The notes below the pieces were generated by a model, which was not told the origin of the DNA, searched no databases, and saw only the letters and a list, made by a program, of their open reading frames with translations. Position numbers and translations under genes: made by a program. This document shows positions 23,598 to 36,076 of a DNA stretch of 64,000 nt, one piece after another. Source of the DNA: Hypomyces perniciosus (taxonomy: Eukaryota > Ascomycota > Sordariomycetes > Hypocreales > Hypocreaceae); contig SPDT01000010.1 in assembly GCA_008477525.1 (NCBI GenBank), forward strand, positions 868,001 to 932,000. The letters are read 5' to 3'. Position 1 is the stretch's first letter, and each line of letters opens with the position of its first letter.

Positions 23598-24817
23598 TCA
23601 GCGGGATCCGCCGCCACTTGCACCGGCTACCTCTTCGGAAGACTCGTAGAGATCAAGGCATTCTTCGAGAACTGGCAGCGAAATGTCAGTCAGTTTCGTT
23701 CGAGGTTCCAGGTGCTAGTGGAGATAGCAGCGTACCAGCCTCTATTTGATCCTCCAACACACCGTATTGGTAGTCGACCAATCCATAACGTTCGATACCA
23801 TCGCATAGTCTAATGAGCTCATCGCCCATCTTTTTTATTGTCCCAGGGGACATGAGGGTTTGTGACCTTGATAGTTGTTGACCAGCCAACATGACTTCCT
23901 TTTGTCGAAAACCCAACGCCAGCCAGGCGTGGTTAAAATCGTCCCAGAGTTGGATTCGTTTTTTGTGAAGGTCTGCATCGTCCTGGCTCAGTCCTGCTGC
24001 ATGTGTAAGCACCACTGTCCGACTGTGCCAGCAGTAACTGGGCTCTATACTTACCCAAGTCTGCAACTCGCGGCAAGAGCCAGTCAGAGATACTCAGAAG
24101 CGTCTCAGCGGCACTTTCAAGCGATACTCTCTTGATGTTTTCAAATACTGACCACAGCTGCTGCTGATATTCCACCCACCTCTCCTGAATACCATTACCG
24201 TCGTAGTGTTGGTCGTCTCCCATTGACGTGTCAGCTGCTCCTGTTGCCTGCTGCATCGCGCTTGTTCCAGGTATATTCCCCGTATAGTTCATGGGCTGGG
24301 TCTGCTGATATACACCGGCGGATGTGCCCGTTGCCTGAGCTGAATGCTGCATGCTCGTAGCCACTGCAGCTCCCGCCTCGGGATTGAAATATGTTGGCGT
24401 GACGTCTGGTGGCATCATCTGCATTATTGCCTGTTGACGTTGCCCAAACTGCTGGGCATCATAAACCGAAGTTTGTGTGCTCGGTTGAGGAACATTGTAC
24501 ATCATACTCGTAGTGTAGCCAAAACTTTGTGTTTGCGATCGCGAACCGGTGCCGTAGTCCGGCTCGTACGCCAAACCCGTTGCCGGCATGTTTGTCGACG
24601 TCGAAAAGGCAGGTACTGGTTCTGGGTAGAAAGTAGTACTACTGTATGAAGCCGTTCCTCCCATGCCCCTTGGTGTTGAGGGAGATGCGCTAGATGGGAC
24701 TGGGCGATATCGTTCGGCAGAGCTACCTGCTGAAGGGCCTTGAAGCGAATATCTCTGAGTGGGAGTGTGATGGATAGGCTGTTCATGCTGCCTTCTGCGC
24801 TGATTGGGGTTGTCCAT
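23598..24817 (-). CDS. Conserved-looking nuclear-type protein of unknown function
   Basis: Exons 24817-24055, 23993-23736 and 23671-23598 on the minus strand; 364 residues. Not recognised as a named family. The first 220 residues are disordered and rich in Gln, Thr, Ser, Pro and Tyr (start MDNPNQRRRQHEQPIHHTPT). The last 130 residues are a compact, charged helical region: RWVEYQQQLWSVFENIKRVS, then the join DLG/LSQDDADLHKKR, then LWDDFNHAWLALGFRQKEVM and LCDGIERYGLVDYQYG. It ends in an acidic tail (LEECLDLYESSEE). This layout suits a transcription or signalling regulator, but no DNA-binding motif is visible. Both introns keep phase with standard borders. An in-frame upstream ATG at 24985 exists; I chose 24817 because the intervening stretch is leader-like. 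The gene is isolated by about 6 kb of empty DNA on each side. Confidence 0.7.
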
Positions 24818-27800
24818 GCCCCAGCGGGCGCTGTCTTCGGGGCTCTCTCCTGTTGAGCCCTCCCGATGCGCCGGGGGCAGTGATACTGGAGACGGGTAAA
24901 ATTGGGCCAGGATGAATGCTTTCTTGGCCGACGAACCGGCCAGGGACCGAATATGTACGATATCCAAAAAAGGATTCTGAAGCAAACGAGTGGTGCAAGC
25001 GGAGATCCCTGTGTGCAGTTACCGTGAAATGTGTGGATGTGTGGATCAGGTGTGGTAGGACGCCATATAAGTGTAATTGTAGTGGTCAAGGTTGAGGATA
25101 GTCTGAGTTATTTCTTCTTGTGGTGGGTGGGAAAGATGTCGTGCTGGTAAAACCCGGGAATTTCGATGATTTTCTTTCCTAGCGGGGGGACGAGGAGCAG
25201 TTGTTGGCTGGGGAAGAAGTCGACATCAACCAAACACCTATCCGGGAGATTCTCTATGACGGACAGACGGTCTGGACGGCGCCGGAGGTATTGCCAATCA
25301 GATCTGGAGCCAATCTTTAGGTTCCACAACTAGACCTAGCTCAAGACTCCTTTAAAATTCACCAGCTGTCCGCAACAAATGGACCAAGTGACTCGTAAGA
25401 GTGCGAGGGCAAATGATTGGAAGACCTGTTATAAGAATTCGTACTGGGAGAATTCCGGACAAAAGATGCCGCGCACGCTTCCGGCATGACAAACTTGCCC
25501 TGCCGGATGTGATAGAGGGACTCTGGTCACAGAGGCACACGAGCTGCCCAGATCAGATTCGTGTTAGCAATGAACCTATTTGACGGTTTAAGCAGTACGC
25601 CGAGAGCTGCAACTTGGCTATGTAGTTGATAACGCCGGAGTGAAAGAGAAAAAAAACAGAATCTTAACTCAGATTCAAGGCAGTGGGGGACGAGGTTGAG
25701 GAATAACTAACAACTAAAACGGATAAAGCCTGTAAGAGAGGACGGCCGAAGGGTGTTTGGCGCGGCCGGAGGAGTCGTCGGGGTCTTATACCGAGAGGAA
25801 CTAGTTTGAGAAGGCCGTTCGCACGTCTAGGTCCGCGCTAATAAAAAGAGAGGGAAGCAGAAGCCGGAGAGCAAGGAGACTGGGATGGACAGATGTATGT
25901 ACTGTGTGCCTATAGGTAGTACGGAGTACATGTGAGCTGTGGCCTCGCCCCGAACAGGCTTGCGGGAGCAGAAGTAGGGTTGATATTAGTGGTAAACGGG
26001 AGAAAACCACAGAGAGCATGGCCTAGACTGACCAAGACACACACACCATCGATGGCGTTGAACTTGACACAGAAGCACGGCCAGCACGGCCCAGCCAGGA
26101 TGGCCCACCGTCGTAGCACTCTGTACCTTACGTTGGTCCTCAACAAGACAAAGCCAGGCCGAACAAAAGGCTAGAGCGATGGAGCTGGGGGCTAGTCCAC
26201 GAGGCTAACAACGAAAGTTTGGAGGGTTCGACTCGGGTTGACCTTTGATCTACATGCGACCACCTCCACTAAGCGCATAACCCCCGGTCCGGCATGGTGG
26301 TAAAGAGGCGCTGTTGGAGAAGGGCGAGCCGAGGACCCTACTGTGCGTAGAATAAGAAAGTGGAGGGGAACCAGAGGAAGAGAAACAGTGAGAGGGAAAT
26401 GTAGCCCGTCCACTCGGCTTTGTGGCTTATAATTGGGGTCACAGGAGTACATCGGTACGTCGTCCAAAACAAACAGCAAAACGGAGACCTGATGCGGCTG
26501 CCGTCATGAATAAGATACAAAAAAGGAACGGTTTTGAGGGCATGATTGGACGGAGTTGGCTTGGCTCTCGGGCATCCTCTTTTTCCTGCCGAGACTTCTG
26601 CCTTCGACAACCACGAATGCCATTCCTGTTCTGTCGCTTGTTGGGCATCAGCACGGTGTCCGAGCATGCCGTACCTTGTCATGCATATATATATATATAT
26701 ATAACTTGCGTACCTCGCAGGCCGGCAGAGGTACTCCGTATGTAAGGCGGATACGGCGTATGAGCAGGGAGCTTGTAGGGGAGCCAGCTGGTACTAGCAT
26801 GTAGTATACAAGCTACCTACATAGGCTCTTGGATGCACTCCCAGTCTGAGACGAGCCACAGGAATGACGACAAAAGGCTGGCAGCTGGGGGTGCCTCTTA
26901 GATGCTTAGCGCTCCTTGGGATCGGAGGGTTGAGTCGCCCAAAGCAAAGAGCCGCAAATGCGGTTATGACCTGAATGATGGCATAAGATGCACCGACTTG
27001 AGACAAGTCCTGGGCTGCATCATCTATGATGTCTCCACGAGTGCTCTGCCCTCGACTCGTAGGTTCCCTGAAGAAAGGCCTACAATCGTCGTTACTTTTT
27101 CGTCAGAGACGGCTGGCTGGCAAGCACCGAAGCTCCGTCATAGACATGGCCGCGTCGTGCCAGATGGGACTCGTGGCTGGAAGCTAGCAATATTGGTCTA
27201 CTTGTTAAGAACGGCGCAATCAGTCCGTCAACACGGGGATGGCCGAAAGACTTCGCGCCTGTGATTGCACTTACGCCCACACTTGCGACACTCCGCCGAT
27301 CAACAAACACCTCAGCACTCGCTCCCAGCAGAGGGTCGATGTCGCGGACGAATCACGCCGCAAAAAAAGCCCTGAGATCCCGAACACCTGGGTCGTCCAA
27401 TGAGCACTGAGACAGTATGACATTGCCAGGTACGCAGTGCAGTTAAATGAAATCCCATTCTTTTTCCTGTTCCTGTCCATGTCTCAGCAAGGGATTCAAG
27501 ATGATCCAGACCAAAAAGTAATCGCAGGACAAGTACTAGGTACTCCGTACCAGAGCAAGGAACACGGCGGCACAGGGCGTTTTCGATCTAAGACAAGCCG
27601 AATCAAGGGCTGGGTGCCGCTCGGTGAAGGGAATCGTACACCCAGAATGCACACGCCCCCTCGGAAAGCCACAATCGCAGGGGGGTCCGACGATCGGAGG
27701 GAGGGTGACCTGTTTAGCAGAGAATGAGAAGGGAGGCGACAAGAGAAAAATGAAGCCAAGATGTTTGGACTATTGAATTGTGTTGGAGGAGAGGAGAATC

Positions 27801-29377
27801 CACCCCTAGACAATTACGTAGGGAATATTACGTAGGACAGGCAGGCTCGTTTTGTATGTCCCAAATTGGAAACAATTGAGCTCATGGGCAGGTGCTGCCC
27901 AAAATTCGACATCGTTGAAGGTAAGAGAAACGCCCAAGGACAGCGTGTCGTAGCCAGTACCTTGACCAGCGCGTAACGCACTAGAGTGTTACGCGTACCC
28001 CGTACATGCTCGCAGCGAACAGGGCATCAGCCTCAAGCAGTCCAGGAACAGGGAGCATTCGATCCTGGAGATGAGGTGGAGGCGCGCGGGAGAGGCCATG
28101 TGCGTGCATGCGTAGGTATGATGTACGTCCATGCTGCTGTAGCGTAAATCGTTGAAATGCAACAGCGGCAGCCAAAGGCCTGGGCCGGCGTATTATTCAG
28201 GCAAAATACCTACCTACGCCAGTTGGAGTTGGCTCGCTCCACGCACTAGTGCTCCTAGGAATAACAGGCGCAGGAACAAAAAATGTATCGATAAATGCCC
28301 GACCAGCTGAGGTGGAGAAAACCTGCCAAAGCATTCAGAACGATTCACCCCCGAAGATGATGGAGAAGGGGGCCAGTGCGCCGGAATGTCGTCAACATAG
28401 GCAGAAGGAAGCCAGGGGCAATAAAACCGCAGACCACAAGCGACATGTACGGAGTACTACTACAAGTCCCTGCAAGATCACTTAACCTTATCAAAAAAAG
28501 ATTTGATTGGAAAAATATACAGCTAACCTTACTTCGTACATACTAGTTTACTCTGGTAGATTTGTATAAAATTTAAATACTTTATATAAACTAGGGGGAA
28601 GGGTGGTGAGGTTTTCTGCCGTCCGCGCTTGTTTGGCTGCCCCTCGATCAGCAACCAACAACGAGCGTCATACTCCATATGGCCGCCTGCATGACAGCTT
28701 TGCAAGAGCACCCTGGCTCTGACCATGTGAAAGCATTTGAGGGCCAAGGGTCGTTTTATTCTCCTATACGCCTCCGTAATTCCCACCAATCGTGGACGGC
28801 GGAATGGCTTTGTCCCTGCATTCCCGAATCTAGGCGTGCATCCTCCCCTACGCCATACATACGAACAATTTACTCCGTATGCAGGTTGATATCGATTACT
28901 AATAAAAAATCTTCCAGAAGGTCCAGCTAATAAACTTGTGCTCGTATCATCACTTTAAACTAGCATTTTGTGGATGTCTAGAGCAGTCCTCACAGAGGCC
29001 ACTGACGTAAATGTTGACTTGGAGGGTCGCCAACGAAGCAATGCTCTCTCCTTTGTACATACGGTTACGCTCTGCATCAGCCTTTTCTCCACCATTTGAT
29101 GAAAGCTTATGATTTGAGGTCTGACCGTACATTATTACGGTATTACTCCAAAATACCGGCTCCGTAGCAGTATCACAATCATCAACATGGCTCAACCAGA
29201 GACATGCTAAACGCATATATATGTAAGCAAAGCAGCTGAAGTCAACAGCTCGTCATATTCCATGCCATGTCTATGAGGAGGCACGAAAAGTGTTGAACTT
29301 TGTGGCATTTCCATCTTGGAAAGTCCACCGTCTTCGTCGCCGATGGAACCCTGGTCAATGTCTTGAATCCCATGAAC

Positions 29378-29394
29378 TACGAAGTACTCCGTAC
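29378..29394. repeat. Compound GTAC-chain motif
   Basis: Reads TACGAAGTACTCCGTAC: three TAC/GTAC boxes linked by GAA and TCC, joining the two spacer types seen separately elsewhere. Confidence 0.8.
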
Positions 29395-30161
29395 TCAATA
29401 TTCTTTAGTTGGATATTAACGCCCACTGACATGAATCAGGGGAGAACCTTTCTGGAGCTTCAAACGATGCCCAACTGAGCAGGCTCCATAATGCGTGCCT
29501 GATGCCCTCAAAGATACGGCTACAATAACAGCATATCCTAGCCATCCACCTCGAACCAATGGTCTATTTCATTATCGCCTGATATTTCCACTCTTGGCAT
29601 GCACAATTCCATGGCATTTCATCGAATCCCCACAGTTCACTCGTATCTGCATCGGTATTCAACCTGTTACGCGGCTGAATGTGCATCGCCTCCTTGTCAA
29701 ACAACTGTAGATCAGCCCAACTGGTCGACTTGCATGACATGCCAGGAGCCCATTCGTGCGCAACTGGCCACACCCACCACTACTGCCCTATTACGAAGAA
29801 TAAACGTAACTCTCAACTCCGCCCGCACCAAGTCGCAGGGGCTGTTGTGCGACTGTGAGGTTAAACGGTCAAAGTCGACGCCAATGACTATCGGGTCGTC
29901 TTCGTTTGGATGCCCCTTCAGCCTCAGCGTTTTCAAGGAGGCTTGCTACCCAGATCAGGACCAATTGGTCAAAAAACTGTCAGCAGCCGTTGATCTAGAT
30001 ATTGTGGCATTGTTTTTTAAACTTCTATGGCCTGTTTTAGAAGTCTCAATTAGGGTTCTTGGGCGTATCTACACCTCTCAGCCCTCAGCCCAAACTTCCT
30101 AACAGAGCAATGCGACTGTGGATTCGCCGTGGCTAGAAGATCTAGGAAAACACCATCCCAT

Positions 30162-30177
30162 TACGAAGTACTTCGTA
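30162..30177. repeat. Perfect 16-bp palindrome TACGAAGTACTTCGTA (copy 2)
   Basis: Identical to the copy at 12684-12699; intergenic. Confidence 0.9.
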
Positions 30178-31242
30178 GGCGCACTCGAATCAAACCCGAT
30201 GCTGCTACTCCGCAGCTACAGAATAATACTACCTTGGGTGGCTAAGTGATATGTATGTGTCAATCACATGTACAGCAAGTAGCACCACAATGCGGTGCCT
30301 CATCCTACCAGCAGCCCGTTCAGACCACCCTCATGTTCAAGAGAGCGCCATGAAACGATGCACCTTACATATACGAAATCCTCCGAGTACCCACAGGGTA
30401 TTTCCCGCTTGTTAGTGATTGGACTCCATTGCTTCGGGTCTCGCTTTACTCGTGCTTGCCGAGTGTTCTTCTCGCATGCCACACATTGCCCTCCGTTGAC
30501 CCTCTCAATCATGCACATGCGAAGCCATACGAAGGTTCGCCAAGATTTGATTAAAGGGCAGCGCCTTTACGGTTGCCCCCCCGACCTACCAAGCAGTTGA
30601 AACGTCCCTGCCACATGGTCATCTGGGCTGCAGATGGGATTGTGAGTTGATATCCAGTTTGGTCGACGTGCATATGTGGGCTCTTCAGCCCCATGGAACA
30701 CGGCCTCCTAGCCGTTGAACCCGATGCATGGATTGATCTTTCAGCCACCTTCGACACCCTTCGCTCATCCAAGAAGGCGTACAAAGTACGAAGTATATAC
30801 GAAGTAGTTGTAGATAGTAATGGATGGTCGGGGCACTCGCAGAGCTTAGCACTTCATAAATACAGGTCCTTCATCGTGGCAGCAGTAAGCGAAGTATGAC
30901 TTTGAGCTTTGTTATGTAAACTGAACACCCGTTCGACATGGTAATATTTTGCTTGATCGAGCTCGCCATGCGGCCGTGAAGACGTTGATGCTGTAAACCC
31001 TGTCGCCGTTATCTATCACGACGCTCGTTTTCACTTGTCATGATTCATTCCTATACACAGGAGCTGATCAGCATGAACAAATCCGCCCCCAAACATCGAG
31101 ACTACGATTCTATAAATACATAGATGTTGGTGGTACATTTTGTTCTCATGATAAACATCTTAGCTCTCAGCCAGCCAGCGTACTCCACACAATCTCGTCT
31201 ACTTCGTAGACGGGAGTCCCATAATACGCCACCACTCTTCTT

Positions 31243-32248
31243 CTATCGCTTGACCCAAGCCGGCATCTTGCGAGCCTTGACATGGCCGTGTTTCTTTCTC
31301 TCCACTGTCCTTGGATCCCGAGTGATGCAGCCAGCTGAGCATACCCAACGTTAGCAGCCGTCGCAATCTCATGTAAATCAGGGGGAACAGAGCAATCTTA
31401 GTCCTACCTTTCCTCAATGCGGTCTTCAATGCAGGTTCATGAGCAACCAAAGCCTTCGCAACAGCCAGGGTAAGAGCCTCAGCCTGACCTGTCGTACCGC
31501 CTCCTTCCACTAGCGCCCATATGTTGTACTTGTCCAGCCTCTCCGTGGCCGTCAGGGCCCAGACAGCGCTCTCACGATCATGAACACGTCCGAATGCCTC
31601 ACATAAAGTCTTGCCATTCACCAAAATCTCGCCAGTGCCTTCCACAACAAATGCACGAGCAGTCGATGCTTTCCTCTTTCCAACACCGACAGCTCGGCCA
31701 AATTTGTCGATAGTAATGGGGTTGGGCATGTTCAAGAAAGGGTTGATATCTCTCGTAAACTCGTCCAGGGCAATCTTGACCTCCGCCGGCCGCAAACTGG
31801 GCTCGATGAGGTTCAAACGTTTGGCAACTCGCATAACTTTTGCATAATGTGAAGCCTTGATAGGCTCTCCCATCTGTGATCGCATCTCTTCCAGTTTCGT
31901 CCATGGCATCTGAGGGGCCTCGCTTGGGAGCACAGTTGGTAGGTGGTTGTACTTGGTCAAGAGTTTCGAGATTCTGATGTATAGGTCGTTGAACTGAGGT
32001 TCCCTTGAGAAGTATGATGGGGTAGCCGGTACAGCTCGTGCGTGGGTAACACCTTGGTATGGAATCTGGACTGATTCGACCAAGGCCGTTGATTCGGACT
32101 CGGCACTTCCAGGTATTGATATGCTGGTGTTCAGTGTCCGAATAGCCAGCTGGAAACTCGGCTGTGGCAGGATAGGTGACTGCCATTGAGCTCTGGTGAG
32201 GTGCTTCTGGCACCCGAGGCGCCGGAGGCCACTGGCAATTGTCGTCAT
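31243..32248 (-). CDS. mrps9: Mitochondrial small-subunit ribosomal protein uS9m
   Basis: Exons 32248-31408 and 31334-31243 on the minus strand; 310 residues. The start [20 protein letters not shown] is a basic, amphipathic mitochondrial presequence. The C-terminal half is the uS9 domain: [57 protein letters not shown], then the join ALRKAG and [20 protein letters not shown]. It ends WVKR; in the family the conserved C-terminal lysine-arginine pair reaches the decoding-site tRNA. The intron (73 nt) uses GTAGGA and a CTCAG acceptor. Head-to-head with the eEF1B-gamma gene. Confidence 0.95.
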
Positions 32249-32575
32249 TCTGGCTGTGGACTGGCGGAGCTGGCTCGTGGGCTCGCCTTCGAGAACAACA
32301 ATGCGCCCAGAAAATCTCCAGTTGTGATGCTCAACTCCAACCCGGTGGATGCGAGCGCCAGAAATCACGTGGGATAAGGCAATCGGCTTAGCCACTCGCA
32401 CCAGCCACCGTTGCTTGGCCAGCCACCGCGCGGGGCAATTCATCCCACTCATCAAACTGCTCATTAAAAATTTCCTCCACGACCCATCTTTCTCTTCCTC
32501 GACTTTTCTTTCTTCTACATCCCTCATCTGCACACTTCTCGTCTTGTCTCTCGACCAAACGAGCAACTTGTCAAG
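32249..32575. promoter_or_regulatory. Divergent promoter shared by mrps9 and eEF1B-gamma
   Basis: 327 bp between two start codons on opposite strands. The plus-strand side (about 32490-32560) is a CT-rich tract, the usual leader of highly expressed fungal translation genes. No clear TATA box. Confidence 0.55.
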
Positions 32576-34136
32576 ATGGCTTTCGGCACTCTCTTCACCA
32601 AGGCTGTTAGTAACCTTCCCTGAGATATTCACCTGCGTCCGGCTGCTTACTCGCGTCGTGCTCTAGGACAACCCCCGCAGTCTCGCCATCAAGGCGATTG
32701 CGAAGGCCAACAACCTCGACCTCAACATTGTGGAGGTTGAGTCTGGCAAGCCCACCGCCGAGCATCTCAAGGCCAACGGCCTTGGCAAGATTCCTGCCTT
32801 CGTTGGCGAGGATGGCTTTGCTCTGAGCGAGTGCATTGCCATCGCCATCTACAGTATGTGGCCTCTCGTATTTTTTCTTCTTGCTGCCTCTCATCCCTTG
32901 TCCGTTTCTGGATGCTTCCTCCTGCTATGATGACCTAGCTCTCAATATTCATACAGTTATCCCTGTCTGAAATTCATGTGTTGATAACGTCTAACTTCTG
33001 ATCTTGCTTTGTTTATTTTCTTGTATTCCCTGATAAAATGCTGGTTGGCCTGCCGCTGACCTGCCTTAGTTACCTCCCAGAATGAGAAGACCACCCTCCT
33101 CGGCAAGACCAAGCAGGAGTAAGTAAAAGATGTTTTCCGTCGGTACTGTTGATGGTCTAACAAAACTAGCTACGCCTCTATCCTGAGGTGGATGTCCTAC
33201 TTCAATGCCGAGATTGTTGTCCCCCTGGGCAACTGGTTCGGCCCTCTTATCGGCCGTGACCCTTACAACAAGAAGTCTGTTGAGGATTCCTCAAAGGCTG
33301 TCCTCAAGGCTATCGGCACTGTTGAGGAGCACCTCACCCACCACACCTACCTTGTTGGTGAGCGCATCACCCTTGCCGACGTGTTCGCTGCTTCCCTCCT
33401 TTTCCGGGGTTTCCAGTACTTCTTCGACAAGCAGTTCCGCCAGCAGCACCCTGCTGTCATTCGTTGGTATGAGACCATCACCAACCAGCCCATCTACACG
33501 GCCGTTGCCGAGAAGGTTGCGTTCCTCGAGACGCCTGCCCTGACCAACACCCCCCCTAAGAAGCCTGAGCAGCCCAAGGCCGCTCCCGCTCCCAAGCCTG
33601 CTGCCGCCCCTAAGCCTGCTGCTGAGGAGGAGGAAGAGGCTGCTCCCAAGGCCAAGCACCCGCTTGAACTGCTGCCCAGATCTTCTTTCCCTCTTGATGA
33701 GTGGAAGCGACAGTACTCCAACAACGACACTCCCGTTGCCCTCAAGTGGTTCTGGGAGAACGTTCCTTTCGAGGAGTACTCGCTCTGGCGGGTTGACTAC
33801 AAGTACAACGATGAGCTCACCTTGACTTTCATGTCAAACAACCTCATCGGTGGCTTCAACAACCGTCTGGAGGCCTCCCGCAAGTACCTCTTCGGCAGCG
33901 CCTCCGTCTACGGAGAGAGCAACAACTCTGTCATTCAGGGTGCTTTCATCATCCGTGGCCAGGAGTACCTGCCTGTCTTCGATGTCGCTCCTGATTACGA
34001 GAGCTATTCGTTCGTCAAGCTTGACCACACCAACCCTGAGGACCGTGCTTTCGTTGAGGCTCAATGGAGCTGGGACAAGCCCGCCACTGTCGACGGCAAG
34101 GAGTACGCTCACGCTGACGGCAAGGTCTTCAAATAA
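32576..34136 (+). CDS. Translation elongation factor 1B gamma subunit
   Basis: Exons 32576-32605, 32667-32853, 33070-33118 and 33170-34136; 410 residues. This is the structural subunit of the eEF1B exchange-factor complex that recharges eEF1A with GTP. The N-terminal half is a glutathione-transferase fold (MAFGTLFTKADNPRSLAIKA, LGKIPAFVGEDGFALSECIAI, LVGERITLADVFAASLL). A Lys/Ala/Pro linker follows (PKAAPAPKPAAAPKPAAEEEEE), then the conserved EF1G domain (LPRSSFPLDEWKRQYSNNDT, WFWENVPFEEYSLWRVDYKY, and WSWDKPA near the end). The third intron is 51 nt and the second 216 nt. The latter contains an unused internal acceptor followed at once by a stop. Codon use is strongly biased to C-ending codons, fitting high expression. 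Confidence 0.96.
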
Positions 34137-34468
34137 GCTCCCGAGAACAGGAAGCTGGTAAGAGTGATGAACAATGATGATGATGATAGGTCACGGTTAA
34201 AATGGCATGGTTGGGCGGTATAAGTGATGACTGGCATGTGCTTCATGAATACCTGCTGGTCCATCATAGGCAGCACCTTGCCACAAAGGGCAAAAAATCA
34301 AATCCGTAAAAGAGATGACTCCACGTTATTGTGCAATTGTGCAGAATGTTTGGGTATCTAAAATGTTCTATCAAACGGATGCGGGTATCCTTCCTCCTTG
34401 CAAGCCCGGGCGTATAAGAACCCCAACAGCGACATTATGGTGCTCTCTGCACCAATGATTTAGTGCCA
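34137..34468. other. Convergent spacer between eEF1B-gamma and the FCP1-like gene
   Basis: Tail-to-tail UTR region. A GATGATGATGAT run near 34170 is the only repeat; nothing else seen. Confidence 0.5.
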
Positions 34469-35612
34469 TTACTCGGCGGGTGGCGGTGGTAACTTATAGT
34501 TCACGTCAAGCTTGAAGGGGCTCTCTCGCATATGCCTGCTGATATCTGCCTGGTAGCACAGCGAGTTTAGATAGTCGTGCACTTGTGGGAGCACATCTCG
34601 GGGCTCGTTTGTCAAGCCGGAGAACTCAGGTATCTGGAGGATGTTGTGCGGCTCACTCCTCCCTTTCTCCATGGAGTCGTCTACCAACACGGTATTCGTC
34701 TGGTCCCATCGCTCGCCGCGGACAGCGGCTGGATGAGAGGCAATGACTTGGGGATCGTTCCATAGAGTTGTCAGGCGCTTATAGCACTGAACGCGGGAGT
34801 TGTAGTCGGCTTGGGAGAGACCGAACTTGTCGCGAGCCCAGGTGACGACGCACTTAGCGCGCTGGTCTGGCGATAGAAGTTGGGCAACCATTTTGTCGAC
34901 GTTTTCCGGCCTGGCAGAGGACCAGATCGCGACGTGGAAGGTTTCGATGCAGTAGCTGAGGAAGCGGCGTGCGTGGGGCCGCTCGATGAAGTTGAAGGGG
35001 TTTCTCTTATTGGGGCGGTAGAGAAGGGTACCGTTGAGGTCCATGATGACGAGAATGCGGCGCGGTTGTGGGAGAACGATCGGAGGGGCGAAGGACTGAG
35101 CGAGGTAGAGAGGTGTAGGGTCGGGAACACCTCCAGAGTCTTTGCTAGGAACTTGGCGGTCGTCTTGTTGGGCGATGTTAGGCCCTTTCGGGGCGTCCTT
35201 GGGTACGTTTGTGATGAGAGTGTTTCTGTGGTTAAAGCTAGGCCTGGAACTGTGAGTTCAACATCGCCGTGAGATTGGAGAAGTAGGTAACTTCATACTG
35301 ATTAAGCGGCTGCGCGGCCACTCTGCGAGCCTCTTCCTGAGCTTGGGCTTGGGCTTGGGCTTCCTTGCGTAAAGCGTACTTGGACTTCTTACCCTTCTTT
35401 ACCAGTATAGGGGCACTCCGGGTCGGAGGTTTGGCTATCGTAGGGTTGATGAAGCCGCCTTGTGGTGTTGCCATTATCGGATGCGGCGCAATGTTATTCA
35501 ACAAGGTCAACCCGGGAATGGTGACACTTGGCGGCCCCATGTTCTCGTCAGGGGGATTCTTATTTGCCATCCAGGGCAATTGGTTGTACGTCCTCTTCTT
35601 CACTTTCGGCAT
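34469..35612 (-). CDS. FCP1/NIF-homology HAD-superfamily protein with altered catalytic motif
   Basis: Exons 35612-35299 and 35249-34469 on the minus strand; 364 residues. The N-terminal 105 residues are basic and Gln/Ala-rich (MPKVKKRTYNQLPWMANK, VKKGKKSKYALRKEAQAQ) and look nuclear. After the 49-nt intron (GTATGA...CTCACAG, phase 2) comes the FCP1 domain: RRILVIMDLNGTLLYRP, RPHARRFLSYCIETFHVAIWSS, DKFGLSQADYNSRVQCYKRL, and TVLVDDSMEKGRSEPHNILQIPEF. The usual DxDxT motif reads DLNGT, so the second aspartate (general acid/base) is asparagine. The long upstream frame and the downstream frame join only through this intron, because the phosphatase frame has no ATG of its own before the motif. 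The true N-terminus could lie further upstream in frame. Divergent from rrp36. Confidence 0.8.
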
Positions 35613-36076
35613 GTTTGGCAAAGGGCAGTGGTAATTCACTGCAGTCGAAGGGTGTAGGGTGGGTGGTTGCCCATCGTTCTGCGATTCGATGCGCTTAGAA
35701 ACAGGCTGGCGCTGTGTAGACTGAGGGCCTGGTGGGGACCTGTAGGAGAAGTGTTTTATTCTCGTTGAAGATGTAGAAGAGAATACTGTAGATCTTACGC
35801 AAACTCTTTGCGTCCACATTAGAACCTGTGTGATTTTATTAGTTGGTCTACAGTTGTTTTTTTTTCTCCTGCGACTTTCGTTTGAGGACGCGCTTGACTT
35901 GCAGTCCCTTGAGCCCCGCATATACGGGTTACCTGCATAGACCCATAACTTTTATAGCTAGGATCAGCTATCGATAAGAACATTCAAGGAGCTTATCGTT
36001 GGACGACCTCGAAAAAACTTATGGGCGATTCTGTCTGGCCATAGATACCCAGCGACTAAAATCGACTACAATTACC
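35613..36076. other. Divergent promoter region between the FCP1-like gene and rrp36
   Basis: The minus-strand frame stays open back to 35921, with Pro/Ser/Gln-rich content, so part of this may be an extra 5' exon of the FCP1-like gene. No other feature. Confidence 0.45.

Larger units (their letters stand above)
24818..31242. other. Gene-poor interval, 6.4 kb, upstream of the unknown 364-aa gene
   Basis: No gene-like frame found on either strand; open frames are short and unrelated to known families. It contains many GTAC-chain motifs (25919, 26730, 27540, 28446, 28530, 29378-29394, 30162-30177, 30786), a TA dinucleotide run (about 26685-26703) and A/T-rich DNA around 28500-28600. It would include the promoter of the minus-strand gene and the 3' UTR of the uS9m gene at its right edge. 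Confidence 0.5.

Noticed and set aside
25108..25329. 73-residue minus-strand frame upstream of the unknown 364-aa gene
   Set aside because: No family likeness; lies in the probable leader/promoter of that gene. A uORF role is possible but unsupported.
29599..30102. 167-residue plus-strand frame in the gene desert
   Set aside because: Composition resembles random sequence and no motif or splice context is visible.
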